NCBI RefSeq assembly: GCF_900105215.1
Contig: NZ_FOIP01000001.1
Span: 3,040,501 to 3,104,500, forward strand
Length of the DNA: 64,000 nucleotides
Direction: 5' to 3'
Origin: Lacrimispora sphenoides
GTDB taxonomy: Bacteria; Bacillota; Clostridia; Lachnospirales; Lachnospiraceae
In this document: positions 35,607 to 44,617 of the stretch, piece after piece
Layout of the letters: every line of letters begins with the position of its first letter
Position numbering within the stretch: position 1 is the first letter of the stretch
Position numbers and translations under genes: made by a program
Notes under the pieces: model-generated
Seen by the model: only the letters and a program-made list of their open reading frames with translations
Databases searched by the model: none
Told to the model about the DNA's origin: nothing

Positions 35607-36950
35607 ATGAAAAGAGCAATTGGTATTATCATGGCTGCAGGTATGGCTGCATTGGCGGTCACAGGCTGCGGAAGCAGTTCCAAGGAACAAGCCACCAACG
35701 CACAGACGACTGCGGCCGGCGGGGAGACAACCAGCGGGGAAACATCTGCTCCGGCAGAAAACAAGGAAGCGCAGGTGATCACTTTCTGGTACAACAACAC
35801 AGGGGATGAAGCGGCTGTCTATGAGAAAGCGATCAGTGAGTACAATGCTTCCCAAAGCAATTATAAGGTGGAAGGGTTAAGCGTTACGGATGCCCAGAAA
35901 GTAATCGTAGCTATGAGCAGCAACGAATCACCTGATGTAATCAAAATAAGCAACCAGACCGTAGTGCAGTATCAGAAGAATGGCTTGCTGGAAAATCTGC
36001 AGCCATATGTAGACAAGGAATCCTTTGATTCCTCCATTTATTCAGAGCAGGCTATGAATGCAAATACCATTGACAGAAATATTTATGCCCTTCCCCTTGA
36101 TGCATACACCATTCAGATGTATTACAACAAGGAACTGTTGAAGGAAGCCGGATACACCGAGCCGCCTAAAACTATGGAAGAGATGTATGAGATGGCAGTA
36201 AAGGCTACGAAGGTAGATGGCAGCGGAAATATTGAGGTACTTGGATATCCCTTATTCCCATATGCCTCTGCCAGACAGGAGCTGATCTACGGCTTTGGCG
36301 GAAGATGGTGGGATGAGGATTCTAATGTCACTCCTGATAACGCAGGCATTTTAGACAGTCTTAATATGAACATAAAATACAGAAATCAGTTTGGCGGAAA
36401 AGCCCTTGATGGGTTTATCGGTACAGCAAATACAAACCGTTATACAGAACAGGATATGTTCTTCCAGGGCAAGCAGTTGTTCCGTCTTGACGGCTCCTGG
36501 CTGCCGACCATGATGAAGAATTTTAATTCCACCGTTGATTACGGCATTACCCTGATTCCTGGCACACAGGCAAATCCGGAGCTGAGAGGAACCAGCCGCT
36601 ATGAGACTGACTCTGTAGCAGTTCCGGCAATGGCTAAGAATAAAGATGGAGCCTGGGACTTTACAAAATGGCTCTGCAGTCAGGAAGGCGCTAAGATCAT
36701 TGACCTTGGAACCGGAAATCTTCCTGCTGTAAAAGCTTTATACGATGATGCTGATATTAAGGCAGTTCCTGGATTTACAGAATTTATTGACGCTCTGAAG
36801 CAGGAAAAAGGCATTCAGTATCCGGTAATGGCAGATTATGATGAATACATATCCATGATCAATGCAGCACTTGATACCGTCTACTCAGGGTCAAAGACTC
36901 CTGAAGAGGCACTGAAAGCTCTTGCAGCACAAAGCGCAAATTTAAAATAA
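35607..36950 (+). CDS. Sugar ABC transporter substrate-binding lipoprotein (operon 2)
   Basis: 447 aa solute-binding protein family 1. Lipobox VTGCGSSS at about residue 22; Thr/Gly/Glu-rich linker; then VITFWYNNTGDEAAVYEKAI, ESPDVIKISNQTVVQYQKNGLL and PLDAYTIQMYYNKELLKEAGY, the usual binding-domain pattern. AAAAGGAGG ribosome site. First gene of an operon running to 46993, with no ATPase of its own. The ligand is inferred to be an oligosaccharide or glycoconjugate from the downstream enzymes. Confidence 0.9.
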   Translation: MKRAIGIIMAAGMAALAVTGCGSSSKEQATNAQTTAAGGETTSGETSAPAENKEAQVITFWYNNTGDEAAVYEKAISEYNASQSNYKVEGLSVTDAQKVIVAMSSNESPDVIKISNQTVVQYQKNGLLENLQPYVDKESFDSSIYSEQAMNANTIDRNIYALPLDAYTIQMYYNKELLKEAGYTEPPKTMEEMYEMAVKATKVDGSGNIEVLGYPLFPYASARQELIYGFGGRWWDEDSNVTPDNAGILDSLNMNIKYRNQFGGKALDGFIGTANTNRYTEQDMFFQGKQLFRLDGSWLPTMMKNFNSTVDYGITLIPGTQANPELRGTSRYETDSVAVPAMAKNKDGAWDFTKWLCSQEGAKIIDLGTGNLPAVKALYDDADIKAVPGFTEFIDALKQEKGIQYPVMADYDEYISMINAALDTVYSGSKTPEEALKALAAQSANLK

Positions 36951-36964
36951 CAATTCACTAATAA

Positions 36965-37003
36965 AGGGCGCTGCAGGCAGAAATCTGCATAATGCAGTGC
37001 CCT
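36965..37003 (+). other. Intercistronic stem-loop after binding-protein gene 2
   Basis: AGGGCGCTGCA (36965-36975) pairs with TGCAGTGCCCT (36993-37003), 11 bp with one G-U, enclosing an inner GCAG/CTGC stem. Same position relative to the binding-protein gene as at 18061 and 10932. Confidence 0.65.
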
Positions 37004-37031
37004 GATCTTCATGTTTGAGAGGGGAAAAGGA

Positions 37032-37955
37032 ATGAAGGGACGAAACGCGACACAGCGGGATTTTATAAATGGGCTGCTGTTTTCATCTCCGTGGATTCTG
37101 GGCTTTCTGGCTTTTAGTGTATATCCGCTGATAAGCTCTCTGTATTACAGCCTTACAAAGTTCAATGCCGTAACAGCTCCGCAGTGGGTGGGACTTGAAA
37201 ATTATAAAGACATCTTTAGTGATCCCCTTGTTTGGAAGAGTTTGGGAAACACCTTATTTATGGCCTTTGTATCTACGCCCATCAACCTGTTCGTAGCGCT
37301 GCTACTGGCCAGCATCGTATGCGCCGATTTTAAGGGGCGGGGGTTTGTCAGGACAGCATTTTTCCTGCCTTCCGTAATCCCCATGGTTGCAGCGACTATG
37401 GTATGGATCTGGATGTTTGACCCTACCTACGGCTACATCAATAACGTATTAAGCTGGTTTGGAATCAGCGGGCCGGCATGGCTTATGGATGCCCATTATA
37501 CCAAGTGGGCGCTGGTTCTCATGGGAACGTGGAACACCGGAACCATGATGCTGGTCTGCATGTCAGCTTTACAGTCTGTACCCAAAAGCTATTATGAATC
37601 CGCCGAAATTGACGGAGCCGGAAAGGTTTCCAGATTTTTCTATATTACGGTACCATGCATTGCTCATGTTCTTGTGTATCAGGCTATACTAAGCACCATA
37701 AATGCATTCCAGTATTTCCAGCAGGTATACATCATTATTACTGCTAATGCCGGAGTAAAAGGCGGAAGTGCCGCCGGCGGCCCTGAGAATTCCATTCTCA
37801 TGTATCCGCTGTATGTATTCCATAATGCATTTACCTATTTAAAGATGGGTAAGGCTTCGGCTATGGCGTGGTTGCTCTTTGTCATTGTTGCGATTCTCAC
37901 GGTTATTATGACAAAGGTGACGAGAAAAGCAACAGAAAATGCCGGAGGTGAATAA
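37032..37955 (+). CDS. Sugar ABC transporter permease 1 (operon 2)
   Basis: 307 aa, six membrane segments (first in LLFSSPWILGFLAFSVYPLIS). The coupling loop shows YYESAEIDGAGKVSRFFYITVPCI. The ATG at 37032 with GAGGGGAAAAGGA is preferred over 37011, which has no ribosome site. Followed two bases later by the second permease. Confidence 0.9.
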   Translation: MKGRNATQRDFINGLLFSSPWILGFLAFSVYPLISSLYYSLTKFNAVTAPQWVGLENYKDIFSDPLVWKSLGNTLFMAFVSTPINLFVALLLASIVCADFKGRGFVRTAFFLPSVIPMVAATMVWIWMFDPTYGYINNVLSWFGISGPAWLMDAHYTKWALVLMGTWNTGTMMLVCMSALQSVPKSYYESAEIDGAGKVSRFFYITVPCIAHVLVYQAILSTINAFQYFQQVYIIITANAGVKGGSAAGGPENSILMYPLYVFHNAFTYLKMGKASAMAWLLFVIVAILTVIMTKVTRKATENAGGE

Positions 37956-37957
37956 GG

Positions 37958-38782
37958 ATGAAGAAATATATAAGCAAAGTTTTATTTTTTGCTATGGTTG
38001 CTGTGCTGGCTTTGATTTTCATATCACCCTTTATGGTAATGCTGCTCACTTCGTTCAAAACCAACAACGATGCGTTTACCATTCCGGTAAGGCTGTTTCC
38101 CCGTGAATGGGTGAAAGAAAACTATCCGGCAGCCTTTGCAGCGATCCCATATTTTAAGTACATGGGAAATACGGTGTTTATCACGGCCATTTCACTCATA
38201 GGGCAGCTTCTGGTCACGCCTATGGTTGCATATTCCCTGGTGAAAATCAGATGGAAGGGTGCAGACATCATCTCAGGCCTGGTCATGGCGACGATGATGA
38301 TACCCATAACGGTCACTATGGTGCCTTTATATAAGATTTATTCAAAGCTGGGTCTTACCAATACATACGTTCCCTTAATCCTGCCTGCATTTTTTGGAAA
38401 GGCATATTATATTGTTATTGTCCGGCAGTTTTTTGCAGGTATTCCAAACAGCTTGATTGAGGCGGGGAAAATCGACGGGGCTACAGAATTCCAACGTTAT
38501 TATAAAATTGCACTTCCTCTTTGCAAACCGGTTTTGACCACGATAGGGATATACGCCTTTTTGGATGCGTGGAGTGATTATTTGTATCCCTTGATTTTTA
38601 TAACAAAGCCAAGTATGTATACCCTTTCTCTGGGACTCCAGCAGTATATGAGTGAGTATTCCATAGACTGGTCAAGGCTGATGGCGGCAGCAGTTGTATT
38701 TGTTCTTCCGGTCATTGTATGCTTTGCGGTTTTCCAGAAAAACTTTGTGGAAGGAATTGCAACCAGTGGCTTAAAGGCGTAA
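37958..38782 (+). CDS. Sugar ABC transporter permease 2 (operon 2)
   Basis: 274 aa, six membrane segments, MalG type. The coupling loop shows IEAGKIDGATEFQRYYKIALPL and the C-terminus QKNFVEGIATSGLKA matches the family. GGAGGTGAATAAGG precedes the ATG. Completes the membrane part of importer 2. Confidence 0.9.
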   Translation: MKKYISKVLFFAMVAVLALIFISPFMVMLLTSFKTNNDAFTIPVRLFPREWVKENYPAAFAAIPYFKYMGNTVFITAISLIGQLLVTPMVAYSLVKIRWKGADIISGLVMATMMIPITVTMVPLYKIYSKLGLTNTYVPLILPAFFGKAYYIVIVRQFFAGIPNSLIEAGKIDGATEFQRYYKIALPLCKPVLTTIGIYAFLDAWSDYLYPLIFITKPSMYTLSLGLQQYMSEYSIDWSRLMAAAVVFVLPVIVCFAVFQKNFVEGIATSGLKA

Positions 38783-38797
38783 TGAGCAGGTGAATAT

Positions 38798-41314
38798 ATG
38801 CGAAAAACACAATCATTAAATGGAGTTTGGGAATGGCATTCCGAAGGAGCCTCCCACGATGCCGTATACACGGGAGAAGTGCCTGGAACGGTGATCAGCC
38901 ATATGCTGAAACATAAGCTGATCGAGGATCCTTATTGGAGATGCAATGAATATGCTGTCCGGGAATTGATGGCAAATGATTATCTTTATAAAAGAAGCTT
39001 TGCGGTGTCAGGAGAGGATCTGGAATTTTCCCATGCAGAACTTATCTGCGCCGGAATTGATACCATTGCCTCCATCCGCATGAATGGCTGTCTGGTTGCA
39101 GAAACCAGGGATATGCACAGAACCTACCGTTTCCCGGTAAAGGAATTTTTGCAGGAAGGAGAAAACCGGATAGAGGTTTTATTTCTCTCCCCGCTGAAAT
39201 TTGTAAGGAAAGAGGATGAGGGAAATGATATCTTCTATGCCTCCACCGGATGTATCCACGGGAATGCGGCACTTCGCAAGGCTCATTATATGTTTGGATG
39301 GGACTGGGGCCCGCAGCTTCCGGATATGGGAATCTTCCGGGATATAGCCATCGAATATTTCAGCGAAGCGAAACTCCAGGATGTCCATATCAGGCAGGAG
39401 CATGAAAACAGTGGCAGAGTAGGGCTGAAATTTGAAGTAAAAACAAAGCAGCCTCCCTCTTTTGAAGAAAGGCAGGAAAACAGGCAGACATGGCTTACCG
39501 AGACTGTAATAACAGATCCGGAAGGCAGGCTTGTATCCAGGACAGTCCGAAACAGCGGAGAGTGGCAGTATGAAGAAACCATTCCAGAGCCCCGGATATG
39601 GTGGCCCAACGGTTTAGGAGAGCATCCCTTATACAGGGTGAATATCCGCCTGCTTGATGAAGCAGGAACCTGTCATGATGCCTATGAATGCCGGATCGGC
39701 CTTCGGACCGTGACCGTCAGCACGGATAAAAATGAATACGGAAAAGAGTTTGCTATTACGGTGAACGGAATAAAAATATTTACCATGGGAGCGAATTATA
39801 TCCCGGAAGACAATATTTTAACAAGGGTGTCGAAGGAGAGGACTGCACGGTTGATCGAAGACTGTGCTGCCGCAAACTTCAATTGCTTAAGAGTCTGGGG
39901 CGGAGGTTATTACCCTGATGACTATTTCTATGATAAATGCGATGAAGAAGGAATATTAATCTGGCAGGATCTGATGTTTGGATGCAATGTCTATGCATTA
40001 AACGAACCTTTTGAAGAGGACATTATAGAAGAAACAAAGGACAATGTCCGCCGTTTAAGGCACCATGCTTGTCTGGCCCTGTGGTGCGGAAATAATGAAA
40101 TGGAATGGGGCTGGGCAGATGAGTGGGCAAGGCTGAAAGGCCATCACCCCAGATATAAAGCAGACTATACAAAAATCTTTGAATATATTCTTCCCCGGGC
40201 AATTAAAGACTGTGATGACACTACCTTTTTCTGGCCATCTTCTCCGTCCTCAGGAGGAGCCTTTGACAATCCCAACGCGACCAACCGGGGGGATCAGCAT
40301 TATTGGGAGGTCTGGCATTCAGGAAAGCCGTTTACGGAATATGGAGATTTCAGCTTTTGCTCAGAATACGGTTTCCAATCCTTTCCACACAGCAAAACAA
40401 TAGCCTCCTTTACCCTGCCAGAGGACCGGAATATTTTTAGCAGGGTCATGGAATCACACCAGAAAAACCCAGCGGCTAACGGGAAGATTTTAAACTACAT
40501 AGCAGATTACTTCCTTTATCCTAAGGATACGGATTCACTGGCATATATCTCTCAGATTCTTCAGTTAAAGGCTATTGAGTATGGCGTAGAACATTGGAGA
40601 AGAAAGAGGGGGCAATGCATGGGTTCTCTATACTGGCAGCTTAATGACTGCTGGCCGGTAGCCTCCTGGGCGAGCATTGACTATTATGGACGCTGGAAAG
40701 CGCTCCATTACGGAGCACGCAGGTTTTATGCGCCCCTTACCATTTCCATCGGTGAAGAGAAGGAACTCTCTCCTCATGTTTCCTATTACGTTCATAACGA
40801 TACCAGGGAGGAACAGCAGTGCAGGGCGGAAATTCTCCTTAAGGATCATAAATTCCGGGTGTTGTGGAAAGAGGCATGGGAAGGGGAACTGCCTGCGTTG
40901 TCGGTGTTAAAGTGCATGGAAACAGATTTTTCCCCATGGACCGATGACGAAGCCCTTTGCTCTTCTGTTTTTTCTGTATTCCGACTATACAGGGGAGAAG
41001 AACTTCTTACGGAACGGACGGTTCTGTTTGTAAAACCAAAGCATTTTGATTATAATGCCCCGGCTTATGATGTTTCGGTTTCAGAGTCAGAGCATAGCTT
41101 TGATATTACGGTGAAAGCTTCCTGTTTCTGCCAGTATGTAGAGCTTTACTTTAAAGATTTTGACGTTATTTTCTCTGATAACTTTTTTGATATTACTTCG
41201 CCGGAAGGAGTTACGGTTCACGTAAGCAAAAAAGACTTTAAAGACCAGATGAGCCCAGACATGGTGAAAGAAAACCTGGTGGTGCGGAGTGTTGCTGACA
41301 GTTATGAAAGCTGA
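38798..41314 (+). CDS. Glycoside hydrolase family 2, beta-mannosidase-like
   Basis: 838 aa, no signal peptide, cytoplasmic. N-terminal sugar-binding domain (SLNGVWEWHSEGASHDAVYTGEVPGTV), immunoglobulin-like domain, and GH2 TIM barrel. The acid/base Glu434 lies in LWCGNNEMEWGW and the nucleophile Glu523 in SEYGFQSFP; RVWGGGYYPDDYFYDKCDEEGI is the usual beta-mannosidase signature. The EYGFQS(F/M)P pattern and MFGWDWGPQLPD favour beta-mannosidase over galactosidase or glucuronidase. It probably removes terminal beta-linked mannose-type residues after import. Confidence 0.88.
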   Translation: MRKTQSLNGVWEWHSEGASHDAVYTGEVPGTVISHMLKHKLIEDPYWRCNEYAVRELMANDYLYKRSFAVSGEDLEFSHAELICAGIDTIASIRMNGCLVAETRDMHRTYRFPVKEFLQEGENRIEVLFLSPLKFVRKEDEGNDIFYASTGCIHGNAALRKAHYMFGWDWGPQLPDMGIFRDIAIEYFSEAKLQDVHIRQEHENSGRVGLKFEVKTKQPPSFEERQENRQTWLTETVITDPEGRLVSRTVRNSGEWQYEETIPEPRIWWPNGLGEHPLYRVNIRLLDEAGTCHDAYECRIGLRTVTVSTDKNEYGKEFAITVNGIKIFTMGANYIPEDNILTRVSKERTARLIEDCAAANFNCLRVWGGGYYPDDYFYDKCDEEGILIWQDLMFGCNVYALNEPFEEDIIEETKDNVRRLRHHACLALWCGNNEMEWGWADEWARLKGHHPRYKADYTKIFEYILPRAIKDCDDTTFFWPSSPSSGGAFDNPNATNRGDQHYWEVWHSGKPFTEYGDFSFCSEYGFQSFPHSKTIASFTLPEDRNIFSRVMESHQKNPAANGKILNYIADYFLYPKDTDSLAYISQILQLKAIEYGVEHWRRKRGQCMGSLYWQLNDCWPVASWASIDYYGRWKALHYGARRFYAPLTISIGEEKELSPHVSYYVHNDTREEQQCRAEILLKDHKFRVLWKEAWEGELPALSVLKCMETDFSPWTDDEALCSSVFSVFRLYRGEELLTERTVLFVKPKHFDYNAPAYDVSVSESEHSFDITVKASCFCQYVELYFKDFDVIFSDNFFDITSPEGVTVHVSKKDFKDQMSPDMVKENLVVRSVADSYES

Positions 41315-41331
41315 GAAGGGAGGAGATAAAG

Positions 41332-42453
41332 ATGGGACTTACACAGGAACAGATACAACAGTTAGAGACGCCCTGTCTGGTTATTGATGTGGATCTGGCG
41401 GAAAAAAACATAAGAAGGATGCAGGAAGCAGCGGATCAAGCCGGCTGCCGGCTGCGCCCTCATATCAAGACCCATAAAATGCCCTTATTTGCCGAAATGC
41501 AGATAAAGGCCGGTGCAAGCGGGATCACCTGTGCCAAGGTAAGTGAAGCTGAGGTCATGGCTGACGGAGGCATGGAGGATATTTTCATTGCTTATCCTAT
41601 GGTCGGAAATTTCCGTATCCAGAGGGCGATTTCGTTGGCAAAAAGGATCAAAAGGCTTATTTTGACCATTGACAGCCTGGAAGGTGCTAATGCGCTGAAT
41701 CAGGCAGCTTCTGATCAGGATATGATCCTGGAAGTCCGTATGGAGATCGATACGGGAGCCGGACGCACGGGAGTGCCTATGGACCGGGCAGTGGAGCTGG
41801 CCCTTGCCCTTAAGCAGATGAAGCATTTAAACCTCAAAGGTATATTTACGTTTAAGAGCCTAATCCTGTCCGGCAAGCCAACGGAGGACAATTTGCTGGC
41901 TGCCGAGGAAGAAGGAAACATGATGGCTGAAACTGCCAGGCTGTTGAAAGATGCGGGAGTAGAGATACAGGACATCAGTGCCGGTTCATCCCCCACCGGT
42001 GTTAAAGTGGCACAGACGGGAAAGGTAAATGAGATCCGCCCTGGCACCTATATTTTTGATGATTTTATGCTGACCAAGGAAAAGGTAGCCGATATCAGTG
42101 AGATCGCTGTCCGGTTCTATGCGACAGTAGTCAGCTGCCAGCATTCGGAATATGCCGTAGTGGACGGAGGAACCAAGTGCTTTCCAACGGATGTGGTTCC
42201 AGGGCAGCCTCCGTTTTACTATCCCGGATATGCGGTGGTGGAAGGAGATGACAATCTTAAGCTGTCACGGATGAATGAAGAACATGGGATCATCACAGCC
42301 ATTAACGGGGAGACCGGGCTGCATGTGGGTCAGGTTCTGTCTCTGATCCCCATCCATGTATGTACGGCTGTTAATATGCAGAATTCTGTTTACATTTTGG
42401 AGAATGGTTCTCTCAGAAAACAAAAAGTAGATGCAAGAGGGATGCTGATATGA
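41332..42453 (+). CDS. DSD1-family PLP enzyme (D-threonine aldolase / D-serine dehydratase-like)
   Basis: 373 aa fold-type III PLP enzyme. An alanine-racemase-like N-terminal barrel with the PLP motif RPHIKTHK (Lys46), TGAGRTGVP, and a C-terminal D-serine-dehydratase-like domain whose metal ligands His342 and Cys344 are visible in PIHVCTAVN. The family includes D-threonine aldolase, D-serine dehydratase and 3-hydroxy-D-aspartate aldolase; sequence alone does not choose among them. GGGAGGAG precedes the ATG. Overlaps the deacylase gene by 4 bp, linking the two steps. Confidence 0.88.
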   Translation: MGLTQEQIQQLETPCLVIDVDLAEKNIRRMQEAADQAGCRLRPHIKTHKMPLFAEMQIKAGASGITCAKVSEAEVMADGGMEDIFIAYPMVGNFRIQRAISLAKRIKRLILTIDSLEGANALNQAASDQDMILEVRMEIDTGAGRTGVPMDRAVELALALKQMKHLNLKGIFTFKSLILSGKPTEDNLLAAEEEGNMMAETARLLKDAGVEIQDISAGSSPTGVKVAQTGKVNEIRPGTYIFDDFMLTKEKVADISEIAVRFYATVVSCQHSEYAVVDGGTKCFPTDVVPGQPPFYYPGYAVVEGDDNLKLSRMNEEHGIITAINGETGLHVGQVLSLIPIHVCTAVNMQNSVYILENGSLRKQKVDARGMLI

Positions 42454-44060
42454 GTTATATTCTGATCAAAAACGGACTGATTTATGACGGAAGCGGAGTA
42501 CTGCCGTATCAGAGCGATATCCTGATAGAGGGGGAAAAAATTATTGAAATTGCCCCGGATATTGAACAGGAAGGTGCCCAGGTAATCGATGCTTCCGGGA
42601 AGGCGGTAACTCCCGGTTTCATTGACATACACCGGCATTGCGACATTGCGCCGTTTACCAATCCTCATTTTGGGGAAATAGAGCTGGCCCAGGGGATCAC
42701 CACCACCTTTGTGGGAAACTGCGGTCTTGCACCAGTGCCTTCAGTTCCTTCGTGGAGGAAGGAATTATATGATTACCTGGAGCCGGTAATCGGAAGACTT
42801 CCTGATGATCTGGCCTTTGAAACCTATGAAGATTACAGGAAAGCCCTGGAAGCAGCAGACCTACCGCTCAACATGGGATTTTTTGCAGCTTCGGACAGCA
42901 TCAAGGTAGCTTTAAAGGGGTTTGGAAGCAAGGCATATACGGAAGAAGAACTCAAAAAGGCTCAGGAGTATGTAAAAGATGCATTGGCCCAGGGAGCCTT
43001 TGGGATTACGCTGGGAATCATGTATCAGCCGGAATGCTATTCAAACAGGGAAGAGCTTACGGCAGTTGTAAAGGCAGTTGCCGGAAATGGCGGCATTCTC
43101 TGTACCCATATCCGGGGAGAGGGAGACAGCCTGGTGGAGTCGGTGGAAGAAGTGATCGATGTGGCGGCAAAGGCAGGGGTTCCTTTAAATATCAGCCATT
43201 TGAAATCAACGGGAATCAAGAACTGGAACCGCAAGATATTTGATGCGATTCAGAGGATCGAACAGGCCAGGGAATCAGGTCAGGATGTTACTGCAGATTT
43301 TTATCCCTATGACGGCGGTTCTACCACCCTCCAGTCCCTGCTTCCGCCAACCATTATGGAAGAATCCTTCGAGGCTCTGATAAAAGGCTTATCAGGCCCA
43401 GAGGGGAAGCAGAGGCTGCGCTCGGAGTTACATAAGGTTCATCAGGGCTGGGATAATATGTCGGAAAGCATTGGATGGGACCGGATCATCATCAGCTCCG
43501 TCACCCTTGAGAAAAATGCATTTATGCAGGGGCAGACAATCGGAGTGCTGGCAGAAAAGCTGGGATATGAAGAGCCTTCCGATCTTGTGGCAGACTTACT
43601 TGTGGAGGAAAATGGGAAAGTGGGAATTATTGTGTTAAGCATGTCCCAGCAGGATGTGGATGCGGTGGCCCGACTCCCCTTTACCTTATTGATTTCTGAC
43701 TCCCTGTACGGCGGTGACGGAAAGAACGCCCATCCCCGCCTCCTTGGGACGACAGCCAGATTTTTAAATGATTTTGTAATAAAGCGAAAGGTACTGTCCA
43801 TGGAGCAGGCCATCAGTAAGATGACCTATCAGCCTGCTAAACGGATGGGCCTGGAGGACAGGGGGCTTTTAAGGCCCGGATACCAGGCAGATGTGCTGGT
43901 ATTTCAGCCGGAGAGTTTCTTAGATCATGCAGATTACACCGGAAAGCATGACCCATGTACGGGCATGGACCTGGTGCTGGTGGGAGGTAAACAGGTGCTG
44001 GCAGACGGCATTCTTGTGGACCGCACCAGTGGGAAGCTGTTGAGAAAGGGCTTTAAATAA
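42450..44060 (+). CDS. N-acyl-D-amino-acid deacylase (D-aminoacylase)
   Basis: 536 aa amidohydrolase-superfamily enzyme that removes the acyl group from N-acyl-D-amino acids. Metal motif His61-x-His63 in GFIDIHRHCD, the D-aminoacylase-typical GNCGLAPVP, HIRGEGDSLVESVEEVI, a substrate/metal-region FYPYDGGSTTLQSLLPP, and SDSLYGGDGKNAHPRLLGTTARFL near the end. The start ATG overlaps the preceding stop (ATGA). Its product would be a free D-amino acid for the DSD1-type neighbour. Confidence 0.88.
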   Translation: MSYILIKNGLIYDGSGVLPYQSDILIEGEKIIEIAPDIEQEGAQVIDASGKAVTPGFIDIHRHCDIAPFTNPHFGEIELAQGITTTFVGNCGLAPVPSVPSWRKELYDYLEPVIGRLPDDLAFETYEDYRKALEAADLPLNMGFFAASDSIKVALKGFGSKAYTEEELKKAQEYVKDALAQGAFGITLGIMYQPECYSNREELTAVVKAVAGNGGILCTHIRGEGDSLVESVEEVIDVAAKAGVPLNISHLKSTGIKNWNRKIFDAIQRIEQARESGQDVTADFYPYDGGSTTLQSLLPPTIMEESFEALIKGLSGPEGKQRLRSELHKVHQGWDNMSESIGWDRIIISSVTLEKNAFMQGQTIGVLAEKLGYEEPSDLVADLLVEENGKVGIIVLSMSQQDVDAVARLPFTLLISDSLYGGDGKNAHPRLLGTTARFLNDFVIKRKVLSMEQAISKMTYQPAKRMGLEDRGLLRPGYQADVLVFQPESFLDHADYTGKHDPCTGMDLVLVGGKQVLADGILVDRTSGKLLRKGFK

Positions 44061-44062
44061 AT

Positions 44063-44127
44063 AGAAGGAACCCCCTTCCAGGCATACTTATATGCCCTGA
44101 GAAGCCGGGCGAAAAAAGGAAAGAAGG
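44063..44127 (+). repeat. Dispersed ~60-bp intergenic repeat, copy B (before ridA)
   Basis: About 85% identical to 5084-5145, same orientation, again directly before a ribosome site. This copy can fold GGCATA (44081-44086) with TATGCC (44091-44096). Confidence 0.7.
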
Positions 44128-44135
44128 AAGCAGAC

Positions 44136-44597
44136 ATGAATATTTATGAAAAACTGAAAGAACTTAATTTGGAGATCCCGGCAGCTCCGCCTAAAGGAGG
44201 AGTATATGCCCCGTGCCAGGAATTTGGAAACAACCTGGTATACATATCAGGCTGCGGGCCGGTGATCGGAGAAGAAGGGATTCGTGGAAAGCTTGGAAAT
44301 GAATTTACCACAGAAGAAGGAAAAGCCTTTTCCAGAGATGCCATGTTAAATGTTCTTGCAGTGTTACAGGATAAAATCGGGGATTTGAACCGGGTAAAGC
44401 GTGCAATTAAAATTCTTACCTTTGTGGCAAGTGCGGATACCTTTTATGAGCAGCCGGCTGTGGCTAATGGAGGAAGTGAATTACTGTTACAGCTTTTAGG
44501 CCAGGAGAATGTACCGGCCCGTTCAGCCATAGGCGTCAACGTATTGCCTGGAAATATTCCTGTTGAGACGGAAGCTATATTTGAAATTGAAGAATAA
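44136..44597 (+). CDS. ridA: RidA/YjgF-family enamine/imine deaminase
   Basis: 153 aa. Hydrolyses reactive 2-aminoacrylate-type enamines released by PLP enzymes acting on Ser, Thr or Cys. Family features: GNNLVYISGCGPV, GKAFSRDAMLNVLAVLQDKIGDLNRV, and the active-site Arg in VPARSAIGVNVLPGNIPVETEAIFEIE. Co-transcription with a DSD1-type enzyme suggests that enzyme works as a dehydratase producing enamines. AAAGGAAAGAAGGAAG precedes the ATG. Confidence 0.88.
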   Translation: MNIYEKLKELNLEIPAAPPKGGVYAPCQEFGNNLVYISGCGPVIGEEGIRGKLGNEFTTEEGKAFSRDAMLNVLAVLQDKIGDLNRVKRAIKILTFVASADTFYEQPAVANGGSELLLQLLGQENVPARSAIGVNVLPGNIPVETEAIFEIEE

Positions 44598-44617
44598 TCT
44601 TTTGGTGAGGGATAAAA

